From NCBI GenBank assembly GCA_003260075.1, contig QLIY01000030.1, positions 62,001 to 126,000 on the forward strand: a stretch of 64,000 nucleotides of DNA, given 5' to 3'. The notes beneath the pieces were generated by a model. It was not told the origin of the DNA. It made no database searches and was given only the letters and a program-made list of their open reading frames with translations. Shown here one piece after another: positions 1 through 11,451 of this stretch. Position numbers and translations under genes: made by a program. The DNA comes from Phallusia mammillata (lineage: Eukaryota > Chordata > Ascidiacea > Phlebobranchia > Ascidiidae). Position 1 is the stretch's first letter. Each line of letters starts with the position of its first letter.

Positions 1-124
1 TCCTAAGTATAAAGCAAAATGGGCAGGTCTTTAATTTTTCGTCGCTACTTATCTATAAGTGCTATTTATTTTATCGCTCGTTTACCCTTCCCATTGCGTA
101 TGTTTTTCTTCCTTGCTAATAAAT

Positions 125-205
125 GGCAAAAAAGGTAATTCGGGCTTTTAAAAACCCTGATTGGGATTCGTCCCCGGGAGTGTCCTGGGTTCGAACCCCG
201 TGGAA
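125..205 (+). repeat. tRNA-derived SINE-like fragment
   Basis: The core (GGGATTCGTCCCC, then GTGTCCTGGGTTCGAACCCC) recurs almost unchanged at about 18238-18281. The GGTTCGAACCCC part is a Pol III B box / T-arm. The long stem before it recalls a class II (Leu/Ser-type) tRNA variable arm. The 5' tRNA half with the A box is missing in this copy, so it is a truncated repeat, not a working tRNA. Confidence 0.65.
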
Positions 206-3200
206 AATAAATTTAGATTGGCCAAGATTACAGCTTTTGGGTCCAACTTTAAGGCCCATTTGTGATTCTGAAACAATAAAGCGCAATCATACTATAGCAC
301 TGGAATCTGGTACAAGCCTTGTATGATTCAGCAGTCAGCACTATATATAGACATGAGGTTTAACACTACTTTAATCATCACTTTGTAGTATTTGGTATAG
401 AGAACATTGGTTCGAGGCAGACATAGGGTAGCGATGAACTTTCTCGTGTACTTTGTCCGAACCCTTAAAGGACCGGGAAACAGGGTTGATGACGTCATAA
501 GCTGGTAATTGATGATTAACAAACAATGTTTTTTTTAGAAACGTTTCCTTATTCACTGCTTTCCTGATGAATAGTCCAGCTAGTGTGACGTCACAATTTA
601 TATTGGCACAAAAAAGTGAAAACATGACTTAGGAGTTCAAACACCTAAACCCTATTTCGCAAGTTCATAGCTTCAGTTTTAACTGGGATATTTAAGTTCC
701 AGCGGTCAAGGGATCGAATCCCAAGAACAGCGCCCAAATTTTTGTCAGTTGCGTGCTGCAAGTCAAATTTAGCAGAGTTTACCAAACCGAATATTTAAGT
801 AGAGTTTGGCATTAAACAAGTGGAAAATAAATTAAACCAACCATGAAAACATTACTTACATACTTATACAATAAACAATTGCTCTTCTAGCAGTTTTATC
901 ATAAACAAACGGCGTTTCTAGCAGTTTATTATAAACAAACGGCGTATGGGACATACGAGACGCCTCCGTATAATGGCATATCTTCAAACACAAAGCAGTA
1001 GTATAACACACAAAATTTACACTTGTATAACACCGCTCCATGTGATGTTGCTAGTTTAAATATGAGGTTTTCTACAGGGTAATTGTCTTATATTTACCAA
1101 CCTGTAGAAATTTAACATAGTTTGGGGGCCAATGTAAGTAAGTCTAGGAATTTTATTATTTTTTGGGATCGGTGTATTAGAAATACGGGAGTCAGTCTTT
1201 GAAATCGGCCAGTGTGAAAACGAAAAGTTGAGAACATCTAGTTTAGCCGAAATTAAATGTATGAATCGAAAGGTTTAGAAAAACGTATCGTGGTATAGTA
1301 CTGGTGGACTCGCATTACTTCTCGCAAACCTGCGGTTTTAAAACGTCCAATTTCCGCCATAAAAAAATCGAAAAGGACTCGCGTGCCATGCTGCTAAGCA
1401 TATTTCCGACATCAAACGCTCGCGAAACCGGTTGTTTATGATCCAGGGACATTTATTGGCATCTGCACAATGGATCGTAAGGTTTGTGGGGAAATGAAAG
1501 GCTCATTTAAAACAACACTGACCGACCGCCGTTATTAAGACGAATGGACGTTGTTTTGACCAAAGCATTTGTTTGAGAAGCTTCTATAAACTCTCCTCAT
1601 AATAAAACAAAGCAATCATGGTACTGCAGTATCTAGGTCAATAGATCTACGTATTATCGAGTGCACATTAAATTTTAGCGGTTTAAGCAAAGGCACATAT
1701 GAAGGATAAACTTAGTCTAAAGAACAACTTTGGACTGGGACAGAAAGGTTGAGCAAAGTAGTACAAGATAAGCACGCAATAAGACAACATGCGACAGGCG
1801 TTATATTTCTATGTGTTGGCATTATTGCATAACTTCAATCCAAGTGTCACGGTTATAACCTCACAAAACTCGCTTAACAACCACCCACACAACACCCAAA
1901 TATGTAAGTTTATTGCCAACATAATGCTGAGTGAATGAACGTAGCGGCGCACAAACGGGCGATTGTGTTTCGTGTGTTTTGCCGCAGTGCTTGAGTCGGA
2001 AACCAGAAGGACACGTCATCGTTCAAATTCGCCACCGCTGGTGGAACGAGAATTGAATGTCGATCGAACAGACTGGATGAAGTTGAAAGTTCACCAAACA
2101 ATTCATAACTGATGTTTAATAACAAACTAGACAACGGGGCTCTTTGCTTAAAGGTGTTGCAAGAGGAAAGTTGTAAAGTTTTAATCAACGTTATTTACAG
2201 CTTGGTGATTGTTTTAGTGCAATTGTGTCGCTATGTGTGTGCTTTCACCAAGTGAAATAAACTCAACAATCCACAAAGGTGGTAAATGTGTTTAATAATG
2301 AACATAATTTTGTTTCCGTCTCCAGTTCGTTTGTTAATGTAGATACAGTACTTACATTTGTATGGCACTTTTTTATGTGCGCAGTCTGTCTTATTCCTTA
2401 GTCAAATACAATATTAAAGAATTGATTACCATCCATATTTATAAAACATACAACTAATAACTAACATATCAACACATTAAAATTACAGGACTCGCATGTA
2501 TTTGAAACTTTGTATAGTTTGTCACTAATTTTCATGATCAGTTAAGCAAATTTTAACGAACCCAATTCTTGCAAGATTTTAGGACATGATTATTTGGGTT
2601 CGATTTGTCTGCAAACAGTTTGCAAAATTTGGTTGGAATGAATCCATCTTTCGAGAAGGCTCGTTAAAGCAACAAAAACAAACAAACTTTGCCGATTTTG
2701 GCATTTGTTCGGCCGCAATCATAATTTCGATGATCTGTTGATGTTTTTGCAGCTTGTGATAAGCGAACAATCACAACAAACAAGTTGATCCACCTTGTCT
2801 AATGCACATCACCAGTTCAGAGTTTTAAGTTAGGCTGGGTTCAAGTTAGGTTTGGAAATTTTTGTCTAAATTTCGTCTTAATTACCCCTGCATGAGATGT
2901 GTATTAATTTGTTGCGTACAACCGTAAGACTACACGACAGTTACGAACATAGGAACTCACAACATAAAAGGCCTACTAAATACCGATAAATGGCGTTTTA
3001 GCAAAGTTATTCAAATTAACAGTGAGACAAGGATAGGGTTTGGAACTAAATGTTTATAAACTGGGTTTATTGTCATTTTTGTTATAAAATATCACCCCAA
3101 TCACCGTCAACAGTTTTACACAATCTAGCATTTAAATATTCTATATTGCTCTATGCGCCATCCATCTGCATTAAGCAAACTTTTAATTTCCATGATTCCT

Positions 3201-3256
3201 TTTCTACTCTCCTCATTTTTTGTGCTTCAAACGGTTCTTTTAATTTTGCGATGTAT

Positions 3257-3262
3257 TTTATT
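3257..3262 (-). terminator. polyadenylation signal AATAAA of the PUS7L-like gene
   Basis: AATAAA on the minus strand begins two bases after the TGA at 3267-3265. This would make the 3'UTR only a few tens of bases long and supports the placement of the last exon. Confidence 0.6.
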
Positions 3263-3264
3263 GC

Positions 3265-6200
3265 TCACCAGCTAGCTACGCCACCATGTGACAATTCACG
3301 CAGCACGGAAGTTGCGTAACAAGAAGAGGGGAGATCGAAATTAACTTTAACATCACATCCGTCTCTGGTGGGATTCGAACCCACCACATCTGTGTCATCA
3401 GTTGAATCGAGCTGGATTCTGTCATCCGACCGCTTTAAGCTGCGAATTCAAGCAGCAAATTTAGTTTATTAATTTCAACCCTAATATGTAAAGCAATGCA
3501 CACAGAAAAGAACGGGTGCTTGAAATAATTACCTCAAATTTTTTGCAACGCTTAATTTAGTACGTTATCTTGGTTCAAAACCTGCTTAACCTTTGACTGA
3601 CTGAGCCAGTGAATTTTAATCAGCGCAAAGTTTAATTACACACCAATATGTCCATGAAAACAACGCCACAGGGACAGCACAAGTCAACTATCAATAGCAT
3701 TCATTCATAAAAACAAAACAAACAACGCGACTCACTTAAAAGAAACGTTGCTAGGAAACTGGAACAACTTTCTATTGGTTCCTGGAACTCGAACTTTTAG
3801 TTGATTGACGTTGAAAGCCCCGCCCTGCGGAGACGTGTCGATTCCATCCGCTGTCAGCAGTTTGTGGTAAGTTTCAGCCAAGTTCGGCGGGTTGGTCACC
3901 TTGTTGCCAGGCAACGGCAAGACGATGTCACTCGGCGCGAATGACTTGTTAGCGACGTCGTGCGGCGTAACTACGTGGACCTTAAAACAAAAAAAGATAA
4001 TCATGTCAGCAATTCACAAAAGCATATATTTTCAAAACCAAACCTGGTCACGTGAAAGAACACCACTGTCTGATTGGACGAGATCTCCCTCAACAACCCG
4101 GTAACCATAGCGACGTACTCTGTCGTCGGCCACGTGGTTCCACACGTGACTACAGTAGGCGTGAACGTAAAGCATAATGGCCGAGTGCGGTAAACTCAAC
4201 AACGCTTTCATATACGCATCCTGCTTCGTGACGTCATTAATCAATGACGTCATTGGTACTTTAACGTCATCAACTCGCATTGTGTCACATTGAACGTTTT
4301 CTTTCGTTGATGACGTAACACCTATGACGTTTTTATCTTGGGTTGTCGGTGTATTTGAATCTTCGTGACGTCGCTTACGATTTGGCTTTGTGACGTCACT
4401 ACGAAATCTTCTGAGAGCCCGTAATACCGCCACCTCGCGGGATTTATGTTTCGGCATCAAAGCCAGTGTTCCTGTGCAGAATGAAGTTGGTTTATTTTAT
4501 TGAAGGATAGCAGCTATCTAAAATGCAAATTCCACCTTCTATATCTCCGGTTTCCTGAAACAATCTCTTCGCCTCATCCACTTTTGACAACTTGTCACAT
4601 TTATCAGAGAAATCGTTCGGTCGAAGTAGAATTTCAACAGATTTTTTCTGAAAACATCGCCAGTGTACAGCATAAAAGTTGTCAAACGTCAAAATCACCA
4701 GATCCAGAACAATACAAAATAAATGCATATCGCCAGTACGTGGTAAGCAAGCTACAGACAGTACACACTGTTTTGACCTATACGATTTCATCAGTGCAGC
4801 TGGTGACAAGACAATGGCCGTGTTGGCTAGTGTGGCCAGATTACAGCTCTTTAGTTTGTTGGGGGTAACAGGCTGAAAAGCCTTGCTACACCGGTTCTGT
4901 TACTTCAAGTGCACTGACTGCAGCTTACTTAAAACATACAGCAGTTTACAAACATCTGTAAAATCGTGAAAAAAATACAATTGACATGTGTTTAACTAAA
5001 CTCAAATTTATCCATTAATATACTTTGTTTGGGCGCAATCATTGTCAATGTTTTCAACAAAACGAATCACACCACTCAGTAATTAAGATAAAAGAGTTTG
5101 GAAAACTCCTTTGTTTTTCGATTTATCTTATCATGATCAAGATGAAATTGTACTACGATTTTAATGTTAATGCTGAAAAACTCACAAAATCCTTCTTTAA
5201 TATTGCAAGACCGATCGACGACGCTTCATACGTGGCGTTCACTGATCGGTCAATTACTTCACTCAACTGTCGTCCGAATCGTTGTGGGCCGAAATAATTG
5301 ATGAAACCTTTCGTCTGAAACAGATGACAAGAAGGAATACAAACACTACTTCAAAAAGTATTGAGTTTTTAAACCAAGTTCAAACTGAAGAGTAACGAAA
5401 GACATTGTATTGTTGTACGGAATATATTTAGTTGCCAACGCTTTAACTGTTAGGTTTGGTTGAGTTTGTTTTGCTTTAATCTATTACCAAGTCGGAAATA
5501 AACAGGCGTTACATGAAAGCATGGTAATGCTGTACAACGTGTGTCTTGGTGAAATACAAATCAAAAGTAAAATCACAAAAAGTTCAAAGGGAAATTAAGT
5601 AACCAAGCGAACATTCATTGATCTCACCTCATTATGAGATATGGAATCGTGGATTAACTGCTTCAATTGAAGTGAATATAACTCGTCCGACATTGTGGCG
5701 TCATAAGCACTGCGCTCCGGTGACCTTCAAAAGCACGTGGACGTGAAGTTTCAAGGTCAAGTGGTCGGGGCTCCAAAGCAGATCAATTAAACTCGGAACA
5801 AACAAACAACTTATACTTGACAATAACAAGTTTTCAATGATGATTAATATTTTTGACATCGACAGAATTGATTATGACGTCACTTACAATTCGCGAACAT
5901 TTCTGATTGTTATCGAGAAACGATTTCCCGCCAACTGACCACGTTGAATATGAGATGACGTTTCGGTGACGTCATATACACGTAGATTCTCAGGTAGCTT
6001 GGTGGAAAGTTTCGTCAAACTAGAAGGAAAAAAATAACAAAGCATTAACTAAGATGAATTCATTCATACTGGGATCAGCCCCGAAGCCAGCGATCATGAC
6101 ATACTCATTTATTAATCATAGTACGCCTGGCCCATTGAAGGCGTCACACCAAATCAAGTCGGCCTCCCAACCATTCCCATACTGCAAGGCACAGACTAGA

Positions 6201-9200
6201 AAAATCTAGCCTGCGGTGGAATTCAAATCCACGACAGGAGTCATTCCGGGACTCGCGTTTTACAAGCTGAGCTACACAGGCTCAGTGGTGAAACCGCCGC
6301 ATGTTGAATCACAACAAGGAATTAAGGTTGACAATGCAATTGTTCTTTAAACCAATTTTTCGTTTGTTGTTTTCATATTGCAAACCGACAGTTTCATATA
6401 TGAGATGATTTTTTTCTGAAGTCCGAGTGTTTTGTCACCTTTTTGCGAAACAAACAAAAATGAAACCCCACATGAAAAGTCCTCAACCTTCACACAGCTG
6501 AAACCTATCCAAATTCGCGTGAACAAAGTCTTATAACGTCACAATGATTCATTGTTACGTGTCGGATTATGCGATTATTGACGCAACAGTTGGAGTGCCA
6601 ACAGGTTTTTTGTGGTGTCAAGTTTAAAACAAGATTGTGGAAAAAATTAACAAGAAAAAACGCCTAGAAACTTCATTCCAGAAATAATATTATCAAACGA
6701 ATCAAATATTCCATTTGTGACGTCACAGGGTGAGAATTTGAGTTGTAGAACCCGGGTCAGTCAACTCGCACGTTTATTCTCCATAGTGACGTCACAAGCG
6801 GAAACAATCACGGGTGAATGAGTAGCAATATTCGAAAGGGCGCGAATTTGAATTTAACTGTGCATGGCAATGCAAAGATTTTCACAGTTTAAGTAAATGT
6901 TAATTGGTGGCGTGGCTATGTGACCGGGTTGGCTCAGTTTACTTCGAAGTTTTTTTTTCATATTACCAGACAAAAATGGGCAGTCCGTCACCATATACGA
7001 GTGGTTTTCATCCTGTGGATGACATTTTTATGGGTGTAATAACACTAATATTATTTAGTTAAGATGAACAAATTCATAACTGATCGCTGGTCTGCATAGA
7101 CGCTTCAGGGCTGATCCCAGTTATAAATTTAACTGATACTGGTCAATCTGACAGGCAACGGTGCTTGTGATTCAACTTTCCGCGGATTCTCCACTGAGCC
7201 TGTGTAGCTCAGTTGGTTGGTGAGCTCTAGTCCCGGAAATACTCCTGTCGTGGGTTCGAATCCCACCGCAGGCTAGATTTTTCTAGCCTACGCCATGCCA
7301 TATGGTGGTGAATGCTTGGTGACCGGCTGATTCGGTATGGCGCTTTTAATGGGCCTGGCGTACTGTAAATATTGTTTAGTTGCGTGAAGTCATACATCTT
7401 CGACATAGACATTTTTTGATAAGGGGGTAAATAAAATTCATCTACTTGTTCTTCCGGGTAACGATGATAAAAAGGTAAGAACTGCTGCCAAAAAATTTAG
7501 GCGTTGTAACATTTTTTTAAACAAAGATCGCAGCGGATTAAACCAAAGTATATATAAAACACAAGTAGTCCAACCCATTGTTACGCGATAGAGCCGCATG
7601 GACGCCATATTGTGTCCAAGTTAATACAGCAGGTATAGGGAAAAACACATAAATTGTCTGATTTTTACAAACTGGTGAGCTTTAACGCGAATTTGATAGG
7701 CCAAATCAAATAAAATGTTTGGGTTCTAACATTTGAGAGTGATAATGCTCGCTAAACGCAAATATTTAAAGTTTACATGAAAAACCGCAATTTAGCTTTT
7801 AATATTGCGTTGAAATGTTAGAATCCGAAATTTTCATTCAATTTGGCGAATCAACTTCGCGTTTAAGCTCTCCAGTTTGTAAAAATCAGACAATTTATGT
7901 GTAATTTTTCTTTGCCTGATGTGTCATTTTGGACACAAAATGGCTCCATAGGCTTTATTGCGTAACAATAAGTAGGACAACTTGTGTTTTATATAGACTT
8001 TGGATTAAACAAGTCAACTGAATTGAAACGTGTCATAAGCGATCAACTGTCTAAAGGTCGTTTCAAATTTTCTAGACAACGTGATTTTTCGTGCACACGG
8101 AATGGCACAAAAAGACCACATGAGCGACAACTAGCGGCAAAAATATTTATTATTTTATGCCACAAGCGGCAGTGGTGGTTACCTCGCAGAGTTTATGCCT
8201 TCAACTGTCATATATTGCCAGGTTTCTGCCTTTTTGTCCTTCAAACCAGCATACGAGAAACAGTGAGGTCGAAGATTAAAACATTTTGACAGTTGGTGAA
8301 TTGCTTCCAATGTTTCTGTGTCAACTTTATGAAGCACAAACTCTGAAACAAAAGAAATTCTACAATATTTGGGTTGTTTTGTGGGTATGGGTAGAAATAA
8401 CATATCCGGAGATAATAATAATTATTATTATGTTGTTTCTTGTCATACAAAGGCAAAGTGTCCTTTAACTAGATACACATCAATGGCACCCCTTTTACTA
8501 ACGCTGACAAATCATGTGCCCTTTTAAAATCTGTCATAAAATTACATACACATCTATTACCAAACCAGACTTTTCACACTTTGTCTTTTGAACAAGTTAA
8601 CACTTTTTGTGTTTAAATGTTCATGTCATAAACAACAATCTTTGAATGCTTTCTATGCAGTGCATCACATTTTTTTGTTTTGCATATGTTTTATGCACAC
8701 TTACTACAAAATTGTTTATTTCTTTTTTCTTTGCAAGTTTTTGGTCTTGGTCTCACTTCAATTCTAGTTTCTGAAGGATTTTTGAAGTTGGGTTTAGTTT
8801 TTGCAACAAACAACCGGCCAAAATGTTTGTCAATTGCAAAATGGATTGATCTTCTTGTGGCTTTGTCAAAATCTCCTGTGAAGCAAAAAAATGCTTAGCA
8901 GTTAGTTTCAATTTACTTTAATGCTAAGGATAAATACACTGTATTATATCCATGATGAAAACAAATCGTCTTCACTATAAGTCACTTCTTCTGCACAACA
9001 GATGCCTAATCAATTAAGATAAACTTGAGTCAAATAAAATATGTTGTTCTATATTGAATTAACAAAAAACTCCAACAAAGTTTAGGTATCATTAACTCCA
9101 GTCTACCAAGACTCGCTTATGATTAATTGGGATATTTATTTAACTCGATCATTTTCTTGACTCACAATGGACAATTTGTGTATCGGTATGTAGTAAAACA

Positions 9201-10170
9201 GAACTCGCAATTATCCACATGCCGCATTTTCTCCGGCGGTTTCCCAAAATTTGGACTTGCAAATATATGGCTATTTTNATTTCTCCAGCGGTTTCCCAAA
9301 ATTTGCCAGTAGCCTAATAAATAATTCGTTTAAGCAAATATGGCTATTTTTTGGTATTTAAATGAAACACTTGCGGTCTCTTAAAACTACTTAGCGGTCA
9401 CCCAAACCAAACCTTAAAAAAACCTGCACATGCGGTTGACAGGAATCTTAATTAGAAGTTAAAATGTACCAAAATATAGGAAGGATTAAAAACTTACACA
9501 GTACAATGACAAATAATAATCGAACAATGAAAAACAAATTTAATCTCAAACCTGTCAAGTTGTATTCTGTTTGAATCTCTTCTCTACTAGTGACAAAAGC
9601 AAATTGAAGAAATGATGATGTTCTTTCCCTTCCTAACAAATCTTTGAAGGCCGCAAACACTTGACAAGGTTTTACAATAATATTTACTTTGTCTAAAGTT
9701 TCAGAGGATAATTGTGGATATACAAAGCGAATGCATTTGTGTAAAACTGTTCGTTCTGATTTGTCTTCAAATATTCCAAGGTCCAAGCTTTCTGCAGGAT
9801 TTTCATCATTCAACACTTTTGTAGCATAAGAATGAAGCAGATCACTTGGTTGAGATAAATTCTGCCTTAAATGTTTAAGACACCAGGTTTCATCATGTAT
9901 AAATGAAGCCTCCACATCTGTATCAACTACATTATGATTTTTGATATTTAGGTCATCATTGCAAACAGGTTCGGGTAATTTTTTTTGTATATCACTGCTA
10001 ATGTCCCTTTCTTCACTAGTTGCTGTTTTTACTTGAAGTTTGTCATTACTTTGTTGTCCACACACAACACCATTTGGGTCAATTTCCCAAACTTTAAAAT
10101 CTTTGGTTACAGTTTTTAAATTTCCCGTAAATCCAGGCAGTGTTTCATGCAAAAATGCCAGGTTTTTCAT
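3265..10170 (-). CDS. pus7l: PUS7L-type pseudouridine synthase (TruD family)
   Basis: Ten exons: 10170-9552, 8875-8757, 8340-8183, 6019-5888, 5709-5628, 5314-5186, 4647-4536, 4471-4044, 3980-3736, 3364-3265. Every junction has GT..AG ends and the phases agree, giving 707 aa, close to the roughly 700 aa of vertebrate PUS7L. TruD signatures are clear: AGLKDKKA with the catalytic Asp at about residue 281, GFINYFGPQRFG at about 373-384, LPHSAIMLYVHAY in exon 8, and DLPSSCYATSVLREL in the last exon. The fold converts uridine to pseudouridine in RNA. I prefer PUS7L over PUS7 because phrases such as GTLALMPK, YVHAY and SCYAT fit PUS7L better from memory. The start is the first Met before LPGFTGNLKTVTKDFKVWEI, the conserved N-terminus of the fold. 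AATAAA follows two bases after the stop. Confidence 0.93.
3358..3445 (-). repeat. tRNA-like sequence overlapping a splice acceptor
   Basis: On the minus strand the stem-loop GGTGGGTTCGAATCCCACC is a perfect T-arm with B box, preceded by a tRNA-like stretch starting near 3445. The last PUS7L intron ends at CCCACCAG (acceptor AG at 3366-3365), so the 3' splice site lies just after the T-arm. An A box is not convincing. It is therefore called a tRNA-derived repeat rather than a tRNA gene. Confidence 0.5.
4700..4880 (+). repeat. dispersed repeat family member (CTCATCAGTGCAGCTGG type)
   Basis: Shares ordered blocks (acagtrcacactg, gacctataaggtctcatcagtgc, gctggtgacaagac) with copies near 20860-20930, 35960-36085 and 48850-49015. 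This copy lies in a PUS7L intron. No terminal repeats or coding capacity were seen. Confidence 0.5.
6068..6330 (-). repeat. tRNA-like repeat, copy 1 (inverted relative to copy 2)
   Basis: Contains on the minus strand GCCTGTGTAGCTCAGCTTG... followed by the T-arm GTGGATTTGAATTCCACCG. Flanking blocks TACGCCTGGCC and CTGGGATCAGCCCC are shared with copies at 7085-7375 and 34383-34680. It lies in a PUS7L intron. Confidence 0.6.
7085..7375 (+). repeat. tRNA-like repeat, copy 2
   Basis: The core at about 7197-7274 runs GCCTGTGTAGCTCAGTTGG ... CGTGGGTTCGAATCCCACC GCAGGC. The outer seven bases GCCTGTG can pair with CGCAGGC (one G-U), the D arm GCTC/GAGC pairs, and the B box is perfect. The anticodon arm does not fold well. 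Flanks share GCTGATCCCAG and GGCCTGGCGTAC with the other copies. It is opposite in orientation to copy 1, about 1 kb away in the same intron. Confidence 0.6.
9228..9428 (+). repeat. interspersed repeat (CTCCAGCGGTTTCCC family), copy 1
   Basis: The phrase running from TTTCTCCAGCGGTTTCCC through CACTTGCGGTCTCTTA to CTTAGCGGTCACCC recurs at 46523-46642 with only a few differences and one indel. The first part is itself repeated within this copy (9228 and 9284). A single N lies at 9278. Confidence 0.7.
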
Positions 10171-11451
10171 CTCAACTAAACATAATTTATTGTTAAGACA
10201 AACAATGTGGACTAACTCATAGTATCATATTAATAACAATAACTGCTTGGTTTTAATTATGCCTCAATTATAGAGTTTTGTAACTTTATAAGGCAGCTGG
10301 TAAAAAAGCTACGTACTGTCATTTGGTAATTAATTGGTAAATATACTGTCAAAATTAAAACAGATCATCCACAATTTCAACAACTCCATTATTTCATAAG
10401 GTGCTTATATATAAAACTCCTTTAGTTTTAAGTAGACTTTGATCACAATCACATGTTGTCTTTCCCGCAATAGTGGGGAAACCCCACCTTGCCATACTTT
10501 TTAAATAAGTATGGGAGAAAAGTTTGATTGTTAACATTTTTGGTGTTATTTTTTATTTTTTTGGAGCCTTTTTTATTGACATTTGACATCAGTTTGATTT
10601 TCGTTCACTTTTATCTTTGGAGAAATAACTGCAGATACATCTTTTACTTTTGACTTTAGCAAAGAGACGCGGGGCAAACGGCTAAAAACATTTTATTGGG
10701 GAAAAGTAAAATCAAGTTGCGAAGAAGGGTTGCGACATCTAGCGGTAGCGGTTACGTGGGGGCAAAAAATAATAAGCAGTGATGAAACGATGTGAGTTTA
10801 AAGCAAAAAAGGTGCCTAGTTGAGGCAAAGAAAATGAAAGAAAAGAACAATGTGATTGGGTGCACGTGTTGCAAAATGTACACGAAAAAAGAAAAAAGCA
10901 TTTGCAATAAACTGTGCAGAAAAGTAAAAATATAAACAACATATACTTTGTGAAAGACAAAAAATAAAATTCAAACAGATTTTAGGAGGAATCCCCTATA
11001 TGCAAACATACAATGTTTGACAATGACTCATGACACCAGCGACTCGCGCGAACGCTATGACGTAATGAAATAGTACGTCATCAAAAAACACATAACACAC
11101 AAAATCCGGTCGTCACTAATGTAGTAGTGACCGACCCTGTAATAATCCGGTCTACTATTACGAATAGTAAAAGACCGATCGTCGAAAACAAAGAAGCTTC
11201 GAAAGCTTTTGATTTGGCTTCATATCCGGAAGCTCTGAACGGAAGTAAAGAGTGAAACCAAATGATAATAATACAATGTGAAATGAAAAATAATATGAAA
11301 ACAGCCCCGTATATAGAGATACAAGTACATAATTGTCAGCGTCATAATGGCTGTTGTGTGCGTAATAAACACGTAACACACTTTTTCTTAAGGGCAAATA
11401 AGCAACATCGTTAAAATTCAGTTTATAATTTCCACGCAGTACAAGGGAAAG
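10171..11451. other. intergenic, promoter side of PUS7L and 3' side of the next gene
   Basis: No gene seen. It separates the PUS7L start codon from the stop of the WRPW-ending gene, both on the minus strand. Only AT-rich sequence and scattered CGTCA motifs were noticed near 11040-11160. Confidence 0.5.

Larger units (their letters stand above)
1..3264. other. intergenic, no gene recognised
   Basis: No open frame here has splice signals or motifs I can link to a protein family; the longest frames are under 95 codons. The stretch holds a tRNA-derived repeat near 135-205, a second B-box-like patch near 690-720 (ATCGAATCCC), a short internal duplication near 890-950 (two copies of a phrase containing ATAAACAAACGGCGT), and two TGACGTCA octamers near 488 and 586. 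It ends at the 3' end of the PUS7L-like gene. Confidence 0.6.

Noticed and set aside
7197..7274. Functional tRNA gene
   Set aside because: Acceptor, D and T arms look good, but the anticodon arm does not pair and related degenerate copies occur elsewhere, so a tRNA-derived repeat is more likely.
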